Source: Acholoe squamosa
Lineage: Eukaryota > Annelida > Polychaeta > Phyllodocida > Polynoidae
Direction of reading: 5' to 3'
NCBI GenBank assembly: GCA_949317995.1
Contig: OX439039.1
Location: forward strand, 18,219,282 to 18,283,281
DNA length: 64,000 nt
Position 1 is the first letter of the stretch. Each line of letters starts with the position of its first letter. The notes beneath the pieces are model-generated. The model ran no database searches. It saw only the letters and a program-made list of their open reading frames with translations, and was not told the DNA's origin. A program made the position numbers and the translations under genes. This document shows, in pieces, positions 1-11,172 of this stretch.

Positions 1-424
1 ATTGATGACGAATCATGGCGACAGATGACGACAATTTGCTGGGCAATGACGTTACTATCGTTAGTCACATCTATCACCATAATCATGGCTTATCTCTGCT
101 TATACCACAATTTCTGGGTTGCTCAGACAGGTTTAGCAGCCACAACGTAGAAAATAAAACGCAGACGTGCAGCATACCTACAGCATTGATACGTCTGCGT
201 TAAATGAGCTACGGGTGACGTACGTCGTGCTTGCTAAACCTCCCTATTCCCATGCACATACCTGTTGATATTGCACACCCTGTAGGCTGTAACCTCAATT
301 TTGTAAGGCGTGCGGTTATCCATGGATATCCTGCACGCCATGCGGTTATCCATGGATAACCCGCATGCCTCTCATGTCCTTCCATGTCATATGTTACATG
401 TTAAAACCCACGAAATATTCAAGG

Positions 425-494
425 CCAGGGTAGGGATTGAACCTGCAGTCTCACATCCCAAATCCAACTCCCTATGCACTGCGCCACAGGGACT
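425..494 (-). repeat. tRNA-derived unit (SINE head), minus strand
   Basis: Read on the minus strand, an A-box-like TGGCGCAGTGCATAGGG (471-486) is followed after a normal spacing by a B box GGTTCAATCCC (433-443). These are the internal RNA polymerase III promoter elements of tRNA genes. I found no convincing acceptor-stem pairing or clean anticodon arm, and the unit recurs in copy 2, so it is a tRNA-derived repeat and not a working tRNA gene. Confidence 0.7.
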
Positions 495-573
495 GACGAG
501 AGAAGCTTGGTTAGAACCGTGTCTCTATGATATAAAGCCACCCAGCAGTAGTGACGGCTGCGGGGCACCGAAA

Positions 574-653
574 TGGGAGACACGGTGGTCTAGTGGTTAG
601 CGCATTGTGCTCAGCCGTCAGAGGTACGTGGCTCGAGTCCTGGTCCGGGCGCA
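574..653 (+). repeat. tRNA-derived unit (SINE head), plus strand
   Basis: A perfect A box TGGTCTAGTGG (586-596) and a near-consensus B box GGCTCGAGTCC (630-640) lie 33 bases apart, as in tRNA genes. The 5' end faces the 5' end of the minus-strand unit about 80 bases away, so the two are head to head. A T-run follows at 655-661. It is repeated in copy 2 at 14921-14997. Confidence 0.75.
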
Positions 654-654
654 T

Positions 655-960
655 CTTTTTTCGCCATGTGCGCTGTATTATACACAAACATAACCGTGAG
701 ACGCATTCAAAGCTTTAGCTGTCTGCTGCTGGGCGACGAGGTGTATTATACACAAACATAACCACGAGACGCATCTGTTTTTCGCCGTGTGAGCTGTAGC
801 TGTCCGCTGCTGGGCGACAAGGTGTGTGTACACTATTTTTTGCCATGTGCCACTGCCAAGCCTAGCCGAGACGGGTGCTGTCGCTGTCCGCTGCCAGGCG
901 TCGAGGTGTATGTACCTGTGTACACACACTATGGCTGGCTTCGAATCCCGGGGAGGGGGA
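655..960 (+). repeat. Tandem ~85-95 bp GC-rich units inside repeat copy 1
   Basis: Three to four degenerate units, each with TTTTTCGCCRTGTG, then CTGTCCGCTGCTGGGCGAC, then GAGGTGTATTATACACAAAC and a GAGACGCATC end. Copy 2 of the composite carries the same units on both sides of its plus-strand tRNA-like unit. Open frames here are by-products of the repeat. Confidence 0.7.
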
Positions 961-1030
961 ATAATTTTTGTTTTTAACTTGAATTTATTGGTATTCTATT
1001 GATTATTTATTGGTTTCGTGGTATAAAATA

Positions 1031-1100
1031 AGTAGTCAATGGATAATTCATGACTCGTGTGTGTTAGCAAAGGCTCGTCATGAATTATCCATTGATTACT
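1031..1100. repeat. Terminal hairpin of composite repeat, short form
   Basis: Inverted arms at 1031-1054 and 1077-1100 pair over 24 bases with one mismatch (core ATGGATAATTCATGAC), with a 22-base loop. The second copy (15201-15321) has the same arms plus about 50 more bases of inner stem and loop, so copy 1 looks like an internally deleted form. Confidence 0.85.
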
Positions 1101-1210
1101 TGTTCAATACATGTATTTCAACCTGAAGGTAAGTGCAAATCCTATATCAGTCGTTTATGCATATAAGTAGAATTTTAATGGTTAATCCTTTCTCTCCTGT
1201 CTGCCTACAG

Positions 1211-1347
1211 GTACGTGGCTGCTCCAACAGGCGCTCAGTGACAATATTGGTCTGATCAACAACGCTGCCAGGCAAACATCCGTAAAACCCCAACGCACGG
1301 CAATCATAAACGTCACCACTGATGACGTAGCCGCCAGCGTCTGCTGA
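1211..1347 (+). CDS. Candidate terminal exon, unknown protein (plus strand)
   Basis: A strong acceptor (TTTCTCTCCTGTCTGCCTACAG without its last step would still be pyrimidine-rich) ends at 1210. From there the frame stays open for 44 codons to TGA at 1345-1347; it starts TWLLQQALSDNIGLINNAAR and ends INVTTDDVAASVC. No family is recognised. Against this reading, an ETS-site cluster begins 25 bases after the stop, which fits better with a minus-strand promoter. The opposite-strand alternative at 1215-1307 covers the same bases, so at most one of the two is likely to be real. No upstream exon is visible in the repeat block to the left. Confidence 0.25.
1215..1307 (-). CDS. Candidate first coding exon, signal-peptide-like (minus strand)
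   Basis: On the minus strand an ATG at 1307 opens 31 codons to a donor AGCCAC/GTACCT at 1215-1214, phase 0. The peptide begins MIAVRWGFTDVCLAALLIRP and continues ILSLSACWSSH, with a hydrophobic stretch from about residue 10 to 25 that resembles a signal peptide. Three ETS sites lie 65-115 bases upstream, and TGACGTTT sits just before the ATG, so the order promoter then start codon is right for this strand. Downstream on this strand lies the repeat block, and I found no second exon inside the window. Confidence 0.25.
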
Positions 1348-1371
1348 CAACGTAACTTATCACGGCCTCCC

Positions 1372-1423
1372 CTTCCGGTGGGGCTGCGCGCACACCGGAA
1401 GCAATATGATCACTACCGGAAGT
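1372..1423 (-). promoter_or_regulatory. Cluster of three ETS-type sites, CpG-rich
   Basis: CTTCCGGT (1372-1379), ACCGGAAG (1394-1401) and ACCGGAAGT (1415-1423) match the ETS/GABP core CCGGAAGT within 52 bases. The surroundings are rich in CpG (GCTGCGCGCACACCGG) while most of the window is CpG-poor. Clusters like this mark TATA-less animal promoters. Strand was chosen because a start codon follows on the minus side. Confidence 0.45.
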
Positions 1424-4385
1424 AGAAGAAGACGCAGGAGGGATGCAGGGCGGTTGATGAATGGCAGATGACAAAAGGCGGGAGATTTCAATGCGGGACG
1501 CTGGCAGCAAACGTCATTCTGTATATGCAGACGACATCTGCAGAGAATGGGGCAGAATGGAAGCCAGTGTCGTCTGCTGAGCTGTCTGCGGTGGGAGAGG
1601 CAATCTAGTTGTAGTTCACCGTGTATCTATCACAGTCCTTTGCAGTCTGGCAAGCAATGTACATGTATCTATAGCAGACATCAGCTCCTATTAATAATGG
1701 AAAATATCAGCCTATTGCCAGGCAAATTTTCTATGTTATATAGATGTAGATGCATCACCACTTACATTGTATACACCGGGGATAGTGTATTTTCTCCTTT
1801 TGGTATTAGGAGCAAAATGGTCGTGGTCTAATCATCTGGACCCTCACATATTAGCCGAAGGAGCTGAACAGGATCCAATAGGCAATGACGGCAGAATGAG
1901 GTCGCCGCCTGTTGCCGGCTGCCCCAGTTTCCATCGGACATGATTGAAGGGTACCAGTGAAAAAGAGAAGCACATAAACATTAATAACAGAGAGATAGGC
2001 CTAAAACCTGGGATGAATTGAGATCTGCTCCTCTCCATCTGTGGCACTCTGACCCTGGATATTGGAGTGATAGCCATAATAATGTCTGTGTTGAAGTAGA
2101 ATGGAAGGATCATCATTTCTATTTACAGCTGACTCCATCCAATATGGCACTGTCTGTCTTTGTATGTCATTGATGTGCCGTATGAAATAGTGAATAACCG
2201 CCGCCCCTACTAAAAACTAATAATGAAAATGCATGAATAAAACGACGAAAATAAAGATTGCCAAAAACCAACAGTAACAAAATGGCACTGTCTGTTTTCC
2301 TTAAATTCGCATGTTGCCTGCCACCCGGCCCATATACACGCTGTGACTCTGTACCAAAACGACGGAAATGGATCGATTGCATACTCACATTTTGTATACT
2401 ACTTCGTATATGGACGATGACCTATTTCAGGTACTATAAATGCACTGTCACATATTCAATTTTCTAAAAATCAAGTTTAATCCACAAAACTGATGTGAGG
2501 CATGACTCTCCCCCATTGCATGTAGTAATACAATAAGGACTGTACATATAAGCTTCACTTTATTAGGTCATGGCTTATACATAATTTATATACCTGAATA
2601 TCTATAGATTGAAAAGATACTATTATAAATTCAGATTGCACCAGAAAGACGTGCCTTGATGATGCATCATGGCACCAAAGAGGGCACATTTCATCAGTAC
2701 AGCATGTAAGGGGTTAAGGGTAACATACATTTACATCATTGATAGTCTGAATATTGTGTGCTGCTCTGTTGCACTGCTACGCTGCAAGTTCTCCCAAAAT
2801 CAATGGGATCCAACATTCCTCGGCATTGCAATCAATAATCTACCTGTCATCAATGACACACGCTGTCGTTTGAAATGTATACCTTGCGTCATAGATCATT
2901 TCACCTCTACATGTATTATGGCAAGGTTGACAGAGCTAGTTGTTAGTGCATCATGGGTTAAGTAAACTCAGGTACAGGAAACATATATCAAATACTCTAG
3001 CTACACATAAATCAGATATATGTGGAAACACTCATACGTCATTATTTATAAAAATGATACGCATAAAAAGGAAGAAATATATCTGTCAGACACATCATTA
3101 GGAAGAAGACTTAAGATGGCTACGCCCACCTTAACCATAGACGTCAACAGGTAGAACCATCCCCTCCCCACTCAGGTGCACATTGAGAAATAGAAGTGCA
3201 CTTCACATTGTATATATAGAGATACACAGTCAGTTCATCATGGCATGCACCATAACAATACTCCCAGGTCATGCTATTTCTGCCTCTCTGAGAACAGACT
3301 TGGGCGTGTCCCCTCTGTGTCTCTCCATGTATAAATGCTCGCATTGTTATTTCTGAGATGATTTGTGAGAATGGAGCTGTTTCTACCTTTATCTCATCTC
3401 AACTGTCATTTCCAATTTCCTCCAGGAATTACATCTTCAAAGATAACAGGAGAGGGCTGGTATTGTCTTAAATAAGGCACCTCCCTAATCCATTAAAGGC
3501 AACATTATGGTTTGATATTTTATATCTTCTCTTTTTCAGTTTTGATGCCTGATGGCATGATGTAAAGATGAACTTCGCCAGTGCTGCATCAAGAGCCATA
3601 CATTCCCGAGGAGCTGCATGATGCAGCAATGAAGCACTCCTCTCTGCATCATCAGCACATACAAATTGCATCATGCTGCTACTAAAGAGCTAAGGATTTG
3701 TGAAGTTGGTACATCTATAGTCCATCATAGGTAAAAGGGGGAAGTGGTTATGGAGATAGCTCAAAGGGCCACGCACCTTCATATGTAAGGTCTAGTCTTG
3801 TTATAGAGATCTTGGCACAAATTGGAATGTCTTCTCATGCAATGTACATGTTATCTACCCGACCCACATCCATATCAAAGGACTGTTCTGAGACCTTGTG
3901 GCGCCCGGAGATATTGTCATACTAGTAATTGGCATGATCAAGTTGTCATATGAGAAATATCATAAGACTAGTGGTATATAGTGTAATTATCTCAAGGCTC
4001 TTATAAATAGTGTTATTTCCAGTTATCACTGGTTTATTCAGCTTTAGGCAACATGTAAGAAATATCAATCATACAGTAGTTAGTATGTAGGTAGTTTGTA
4101 CATACAGCAAACATACAGTAATTTATAAAGTACAATGTTTAGTTCCACTCCACCTGTGAGGTAATAATAATACAATGTCCAGCATAGTTCTAGGTGGGTT
4201 CCCACACCTAGCTCCTGACCTGCTGTTTAGAGGAATAATGTAATAATGAATAACTTTACCCTCTGGTGGAAGTCTTGAAGAAGATAGCCCCTGGCCACTA
4301 ATGATAGAAAACCAATGCCTGTCTAGCATAGTTTCACCATAGTGCAGTGGTATAGCAGGTAGCAGGAGATGACTGGAGATGTTAC
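1424..4385. other. Gene-poor stretch
   Basis: No supportable exon or RNA. AT-rich tracts with AATAAA-like words occur near 2236-2256. Four copies of the word GCATCATG or its complement lie at 2664, 2948, 3617 and 3668. Short frames here have no coding character. Confidence 0.5.
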
Positions 4386-4574
4386 CTCTAGAGCGGTTCT
4401 TGGTGATCTGCCTTCCTGGAGGTGCAGACAGGCTATTTGTAGCAAATCTTGGAAAAGCACCTCCAGACTGACTGGAGCCAGCAGCATCTGCCTAACTCTA
4501 CAATTGTTTGAGGGGTGTCTTTCATGTGTCACAGGGGGACAAAGGACCCCCATGGACGCCGCTATGCCCCCCAT
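4386..4574 (-). CDS. Candidate first coding exon, unknown protein (minus strand)
   Basis: From ATG at 4574 (a second in-frame ATG with context GCGTCCATGG lies at 4553) the frame is open for 63 codons to a donor CTAGAG/GTAACA at 4386/4385, phase 0. It starts MGGIAASMGVLCPPVTHERH and later includes the leucine-rich run LLAPVSLEVLFQDLLQIACL, which could form a helix. A YY1 site and an NRF1-like site lie 60-80 bases upstream in the order expected for this strand. I could not place a second exon convincingly. A start after 3331 with residues RGHAQVCSQRG is compatible in phase but weak. Family unknown. Confidence 0.3.
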
Positions 4575-4633
4575 TGTCTTGGTCGGTTCTGCATCTTCAA
4601 ACCCTCATAACTCTGTTGTTTATGCGTGTATAA

Positions 4634-4654
4634 CCGCCATTTTGGGCATGCGCG
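4634..4654 (-). promoter_or_regulatory. YY1 + NRF1-like core promoter signature
   Basis: On the minus strand CGCGCATGC (4654-4646, half of the NRF1 site GCGCATGCGC) is followed directly by AAAATGGCGG (4643-4634), the YY1 consensus. In animal TATA-less promoters YY1 sits at or just after the start site with ATGGCGG reading along the transcribed strand, as here. Confidence 0.4.
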
Positions 4655-7401
4655 GAGCTGAATGTGCCAAAATTATAATGCCCACTGGATAGGCGCGTAA
4701 CTCCCGCCGGTTTGTCTGTAGGGAACTCGGAGCTCCTTTCAGTCTCCATGGCATAACTTCCTTAATAATGGGAGTTCCGCCTTGATCTTGGGCTCATTTT
4801 GACCGTCTAATTATGGGCTTTCCATAAATGCTTTGATATTTGACCTAGCTTGCTCAGGAGCGACGCTAGAGCGACCGGACGGTTATGGCGTCGTGCTTAT
4901 GTAACCCATTGTTCAGTTATTAGAGTGCTCAGACACTCATGACGGCGTCAGCGGTGCTCAGGCACCCGTGACGGCTGGTTGCATTCACTTACAAGTTATT
5001 AATTTGTGCATTGAACCATGAGGTCGCACACTGAGACCCTTATTCTTATTATATTGTGCAGTGAACCATTAGGTCGGAGCCTTTGATGTCATAAACTCTG
5101 TCTAACTGACTGTGGCTGGTGTGCAGTGGGGCATGAACGCTCTTATACAAAGTTTGAGCGCTCTTATAGCTCTTAGAACCAACCTATGTATTAATTTCAT
5201 AGATATTCTTTGATTAATACAATAATATGTTAGAATTTATGGAATAATAAAATGGTATATCATAATATCATTCATTTTGTTTCTTAATTTACATGAACAA
5301 TCAATGACTATCTCCCTTTAGATCTGTCTGAACAAGGCGAATTGAGCGAAATTCAAAGTGTGCACTTTCAGAATCATGTGAGAAATCGAAATGTGGACTC
5401 GAAGGGATACTGCAGCTAAATCATTTGATATGGACCCAATGTTAACCATGAAAAGGAATAATTCTGCTACCATTTAGAACAGGTTCCGTGCATGGTACAT
5501 GGTAATACATGGCGTGTTGGCAGCCTGATGCATCGTCTCTACCCCCCTTATGCTATTTTCATCAATTGACATTATGCAGGGTGGGGATTATTAACAGGTG
5601 TTACTGTGTTATCATTTGTAGTTCTGCATCCATATATAACAATTTTGTATAGAGATAACGTCTGAAGTGTAGCAGCTGACACGCAGCCTAACATGACTCC
5701 TCTATTTTCTAGATACCTAAGAGATTAAAAGCGTATCCTAGTTATTCTTGTACGGACCTGTCTAACGGCCCTTCTTTCCCTCTCCTTCTTTCTCCCGGGC
5801 CTCCCTAGCCCACTTAAAAGGGTCTATTTCTCCTCTTTCCTATCCCCTCAGGATGTGTGTGGTGGACATATGCATGGGCACTGACACATTCCTCTGTGAA
5901 ATTTTGTAATGTAGTTCTCGCCATGAATATGACCTTAGCTGTCGAAATGGCGTTAAACCTCTATTACTCACTCACTCACTCACTCACTCACTCACTCACT
6001 CCTTCTTTCTCCTCCTTATTTCACATAGTTCCACATCATCTCGTTTCTCTTTCTATCCCATCCCCGTTCTCATTTCATATCTCAACTCCCCCCCCTCTAT
6101 TCCTACCATCGTTTTCTTTCTTATATATTACCACATATCATACCCGCCTGGATCAGTCAGTATACGTCCACGAAGGGTGGGGTCAGCGGAGGATTAAAGG
6201 GTGCCAAATGTACAGATCTTTCCCTAACACCTGAAGATCAACCACACCTACCCTGCAGCTCTGCCTTACACCCCACGTTGGATCCCTGTACATCAACACC
6301 TTGGACCCATCCCAGACACCTGATACCTAGCCTTAATACCACCATCCCACACCTATATCCCTACTACCTTACCCCTATAACCTACACCTACACCTCATGT
6401 TAGCATTGCAAATTGTCCTACAGCCCTCTGTGTGTAATGATAATGTAGGGGCTACAATGGGATCTGTATGGCTAAGGGTACAATGTGGGAGGGAAGGTAG
6501 ACAGTAGGGGTAGGGGGTTACATGTCAAATATTTATAAAATGTCAGGTAGGTTAAAGCACACACCTGAGATGAACCCTCCATTGTACATTTAATTACAGG
6601 TATGTTGTATGACCATAGAACAGGGTCCCACCTCCAGGTAGCCATAGAAAAGTCAGGTGTTTGTACAACAAATGGTGAAAGAGTGCATATTTACACAATC
6701 ACTATCACACCACTCACGCCATTTTGACTTCTGATTTCAGGCAAAGATCTTTCTAAAATCAATCTTCACTTGCTGCTTTCCCAATTAAATGTTTTTCTTT
6801 TTTAAATATTATATCAGAATGAGGATAACATCTCTAAGATAATCCAAAATAACCGGTACTATAACAGCTGACAAGGTTCTTTTTCGAACTGTGCAATGTT
6901 TACAGTTCTACTACATTGAGTTGACCTGAACCCATCAACTGTATTTATTTTCTTTCTCCATCAGCCTCCTTGTCCTTTTCAGCCTCACCTGTAGATGACA
7001 TTTTTCTGATGACAGCTTCCACACCTGGCCTCCCCCTCCCCTTACCATCACCCAGGCCGCCCCAGGAGGTAGCCTCCTGCTGCAGATCACATTGCCTCAT
7101 TAGGAGCTCCTCCATTGTCAGCTATACCTGGGTGTCAGGGTATGAGGGAGAGGCAGACAGCAGGCAGACAGAAACCTGTAATCTGCTACATAAACTGATA
7201 TATAGGGAGGCATAAAGTGAATCCCACAAAACAGAAAAAAAAAAAATCTAAAACATAGTGCAACCTTTACTATTTGAAATGTTTTGTGTGCTGTTATGAT
7301 TACTGATATGAACTATGCACCCTCAGCCCCGATTGTCAATATGCAGTAGATTGCCCTGTACTGGGTACCCGGCAATTTACTGTAGAGTCATTAGATTTCT
7401 A
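4655..7401. other. Gene-poor stretch with small direct repeats
   Basis: No supportable gene. GTGCTCAGRCACYCRTGACGG occurs at 4925 and again at 4954, and TTGTGCATTGAACCATGAGG and its near-copy occur at 5004 and 5054. A pyrimidine-rich region 5765-6130 gives serine/proline frames that look like chance. A15-like run at 7231-7247. Confidence 0.55.
5966..6000 (+). repeat. (CTCA)n microsatellite
   Basis: About nine perfect CTCA units. The serine/leucine/threonine frame crossing it is a by-product. Confidence 0.95.
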
Positions 7402-8307
7402 CACTGCAAAAATGGTGTTTAGATTTTAACCATGTTTAGGTCTAAACACGTTTAAAACCTAAACCTATAGGTCAGTTAGGTGTCTCATCGACTACACATT
7501 TAGGAAAGGAACAGTTTTATTCTAACTACATAAACATTTACGCTAAACATATTTAGATGTTTAGAGTTGAAACAGTTGAATAATAAGTGTTGAGATTTAA
7601 ACATCAATATGACTGTTTAGATACTTGGATGATGAATCCACACTAGGTAGCAGCAATACCTTTGAATGGACTATCTGCACACTGTTATAATCAATTGTTG
7701 TGACAAATGTCCCCAAATCCCATGTTTATCAGGGTTTCATACCTAGAATGTCATGTGAATAGAAAGGGCATTAGAAAATTGACTAGATTCACCTTATGCC
7801 ACCATCATTAGCATAAAATAATCAATAAGCTCCATGACTGACACCTATTTAATGTTATTCTGGAATAGATAAGGCAATGTCCTCCCTGCCAAGCTGTTGT
7901 ACTTTCTCAAGTCTCTCATTCTGATGCAGTGTGTAATACATGTACACGTATATAGCTGTGGCTGACATCTTTGGAGACTTTGACAAGTAAATATCTGCTG
8001 ATGCCCCCCCCCCAGTAAATGAGAAAACAAACAAAATATATCTCTATTTTTTTAATGCATACATGTCTGCAAACCTTAACTCTCCATCAAATCATTTAAA
8101 CATCTAAACACAAAAATTCATAAACACCTAAACACAAAAATTCATAGAATCTAAACACACGCTTTTAACCTAAACACCTACATTTCTAAACACTTGAGCT
8201 AAGCACATTGTTTGGCTAAACATGTTTAGGAAATTAATGTGATTACAAAAATGTTGCAAGAATATGTTTAGAATTGTGTTTAGGATCTAAACACCATTTT
8301 TGCAGTG
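7402..8307. mobile_element. Non-autonomous DNA transposon, ~906 bp, TA-flanked, copy 1
   Basis: Ends are inverted: CACTGCAAAAATGGTGTTTA at the left and its exact complement at 8288-8307. TA lies directly outside both ends (7400-7401, 8308-8309), consistent with TA target duplication. Many TAAACA / TGTTTAG words sit in both subterminal regions, in both orientations, like transposase binding arrays. A second copy at 33906-34803 is about 95% identical by eye and has TA on both sides too. No transposase frame is present. Family unassigned; CACTG ends also occur in CACTA/Chapaev groups, but those make 3-4 bp duplications, which I do not see. Confidence 0.9.
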
Positions 8308-11128
8308 TACTAACAGCAACTCTTACTGTTTTCTAAAAATACAGTAGAATGTCATGTAAATAGCTTGGCGCAGTATGACAGTGTGGGCAATATGATGAGA
8401 TTTTGTTCTTTTCTGACAAACCGAGGTTCATTTCTTAGTTTTGCGTTTATCTATTATCTTAACCCATCTGAAAGATTGTGACATATACAGGTTATTACGC
8501 CATAGCTGAGCAATTTAATCAATAATATTCCATAATATCTGCAAGTTTTAACGGCGTGAAGTTTTTTTTTTAAATATGTCTGCATGGATGAGGATTCTAC
8601 GAGTAGAGGAAAGAGGGCTAATACATTGAGTGTAGATCCCAGTGCCACATTACTCCAGTCTTTAAGAGGAGGTGCCATGGGAATCCACAGGTGCCTCCCT
8701 ACCCTTCCTCCAGGCTGATTTGATGTGGAGGAATGCTAATAAAATGACAATCCACGATTGATCCATCCCCCACATCACTACACATTTGATTGTCATAATT
8801 AGGGGAATGCTCACATCACACAAACCCCGATCCTGGTCTGGCACAGCAGAGGCTGCCAGACATTCAGCAGAGCCAGGTACGGTGGGAGAGGACAGGTGGT
8901 GCCTCCCGTCACTCCTCCTCCTCCTGGACGGTTCTACGAGTAGAGGAAAGACAGTGTGCCTTGGCAGGGGGAGACGAGCATAGGGACTACCTCGAAGAAA
9001 GAGACATGTGTAGAAATGATGCAATGCATTGAGTCATCAATTGATACCTGTATATTAGGTAAAAGTTGTTGCTTCCATTTGGGAGTTTCATTGTCAATAA
9101 TAGCCATTATTTGTATATGTCTATGGGAAGTAGAGATACCTTAAACCATTTACACAAAAGTGTTTATAAATATTTCTTAAAATAATTCCTAAATTAATCA
9201 TATCAACCCCCATCCAACATAGTTTCTCACATCATGTATAGCAGAGCGTCACATCATTTTAATATCAGCCATGCTCTCAGTCAAGAACAGCAGTTCTCCA
9301 GTGTTAACGGGTGTGGTGGGAATACACAGGTGGCCTCCTTTCCTCCAGCAGTCCTCCAGGGCTGTAGGTGTGTGTGTGTGTGGGGGGGGTATGAGGTGCA
9401 GGAGGAGAGACGATTAGTGCCGTGTGAAGATCATCAGGCGGTGCCACACCCACCTGTTGGACCTCAACGTCTGTAGCCTTCACACCGCCACACCTCCTCT
9501 ACAGAGCAAAGCAGTAGGTCCTAATACATAGGGAAAAGTCTACTGTTTTAGCCATTTATCGCATTTTGTATTGCATAATGATAAAGCAGGGCTCTTGACA
9601 CTCTGTCACTTACCTATACTAGATAACATTATGGATTTTCCTTTTCTTTCAGTCAGAACATTTTTGGATGGAATTAAAAGCTAAATTGTCCACCCTATTG
9701 TAGGACTCATGTTCAGAGTAACAATACTTTAGTTGAACATTTTACCTGTATTTTTACATGATTACAGCTCTATGTGAGTAACTTCTCCCTTTCTTCTTCA
9801 AAAGTGGGGGCCGAACACGGGAGCTTTTATTTTTCCTTACAATATACACAGGATGGCCATGCATGATGTATACAGGTAGAGGACGGTCTTCCAGGTTCTC
9901 ACCTTATCAGACATATCTCACCTGACGTGTACAGCGAGGTGTGAAGGTGTGTGATTCTCCCACACCTACACAGCCAGCACCCACTCACCCAGCTCAGGTG
10001 TACAACACCTTACCCGGTGTCACCAGGCTGCATGGAGGATTCCTTAAGCCTTATTAAAGGGTAGCATACATATGGTAGGGGTTAAGGCAAAAAGAGTCAT
10101 TTTTACTGATATAGTGGAGGTAGCTCTTGTGAGTAGATACACTGTTAAAAATGGAATCAAAATAGAGATGATTTTCCAAAAACATTGGGACATCACTTTT
10201 AATGTCATTCTCACAGCGATTCCTCGTAACATAGAGTTTCACTTTATTGTTTTCTAGGGCTTCATTTTAAAAGTTGCACAAACGATTTGAAAAGATAATG
10301 ATTTACAATACAGTTTACATGAATGCCTAATAGATTCATCAGTCATTTCTTAGAGTGTAACAATATTACATGTGTGCACCATTAAGACACTGTGTGAAAT
10401 ACACATTTTTATCTACTATGAACATAGATTTGAAACTGCGCTCGGCCACTTTTCACCTGGTCTTGCTTCCCCTTATTTACCAAAACCCACCTGTTCTGAA
10501 CCCCTGACACCAGAGGAGAAAGGGAAAGTTTCATTGGGAGGGGTCGGGGGTATGACCGCCCCTCTGGCGTTCAGGTAGCAGTAACCCGATATGTCACCTT
10601 TGATCCTAGTTATAGGGCGGAGGAGTCTGAGACTGATCTGGTCAGACAGGCGGACACAGGGACGGGGGCCTTGACAGCGGGTAGGAGTAGGGGGTCTTTT
10701 ATAACTTCATCTCTTTGTGTATACCTCAGGTTAACCATTTATTTATGTTTAGATGTCTCGTCTTGAGGCACCTAGTGATGTCAACGAGCAATTTCCCCAT
10801 GTGCCATATTGCCCCATTTATGAAGGCTTTTGTGGGGTGTATTATCCCTATGCGATCACATGATGCATGGTTTATTACACGGCAATCTAGTGGGCAAAGT
10901 GCATTAAACCACGTTGTGACCTGTAAAGAGTTATGTAAAGGCCAGTGGCTTTGGACATTGATAGGGGACAGAGAGAAATGCCGACAAAGGTGGGAAGGAA
11001 GAAATGTAGACATTTTCTTAAAAACAGTTCAAGTTATGTTTTGGTGACATATCTATACGGAGAGGCAACATTTCAAACATTTCAATGGAAAGAACTTCAT
11101 GTTATTCATAATTACAAATACGCACCAG

Positions 11129-11172
11129 ACATTCTTATACCCCCGATACGTATATCGGGGGTATAAGAATGT
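11129..11172. repeat. Perfect 20-bp inverted repeat with 4-base spacer
   Basis: The arm 11129-11148 (core CTTATACCCCCGATA) is matched exactly by its complement at 11153-11172; the spacer is CGTA. This can form a near loopless hairpin or cruciform. No flanking duplication was seen. Confidence 0.95.

Larger units (their letters stand above)
97..1120. repeat. Composite tRNA-containing dispersed repeat, copy 1
   Basis: This block is repeated at 14499-15321 in the same orientation. Shared parts, in order: a left segment reading TATACCACRATTTCTGG, a GGCGTGCGGTTATCC motif repeated two or three times, a minus-strand tRNA-like unit, a plus-strand tRNA-like unit, GC-rich tandem units starting TTTTTCGCC, an AT-rich tail (GGGAGGGGGAATAATTTTTG) and a terminal hairpin. 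Copy 1 has about 100 extra bases near 130-230. No coding frame fits a transposase or reverse transcriptase, so it is non-autonomous. The pair was recognised by reading; identity looks roughly 80-85% but was not computed. Confidence 0.85.

Noticed and set aside
10044-10257. Overlapping frames of about 61 codons on both strands
   Set aside because: They share AT-rich DNA, are mutually exclusive, and have no protein-like composition or splice context.
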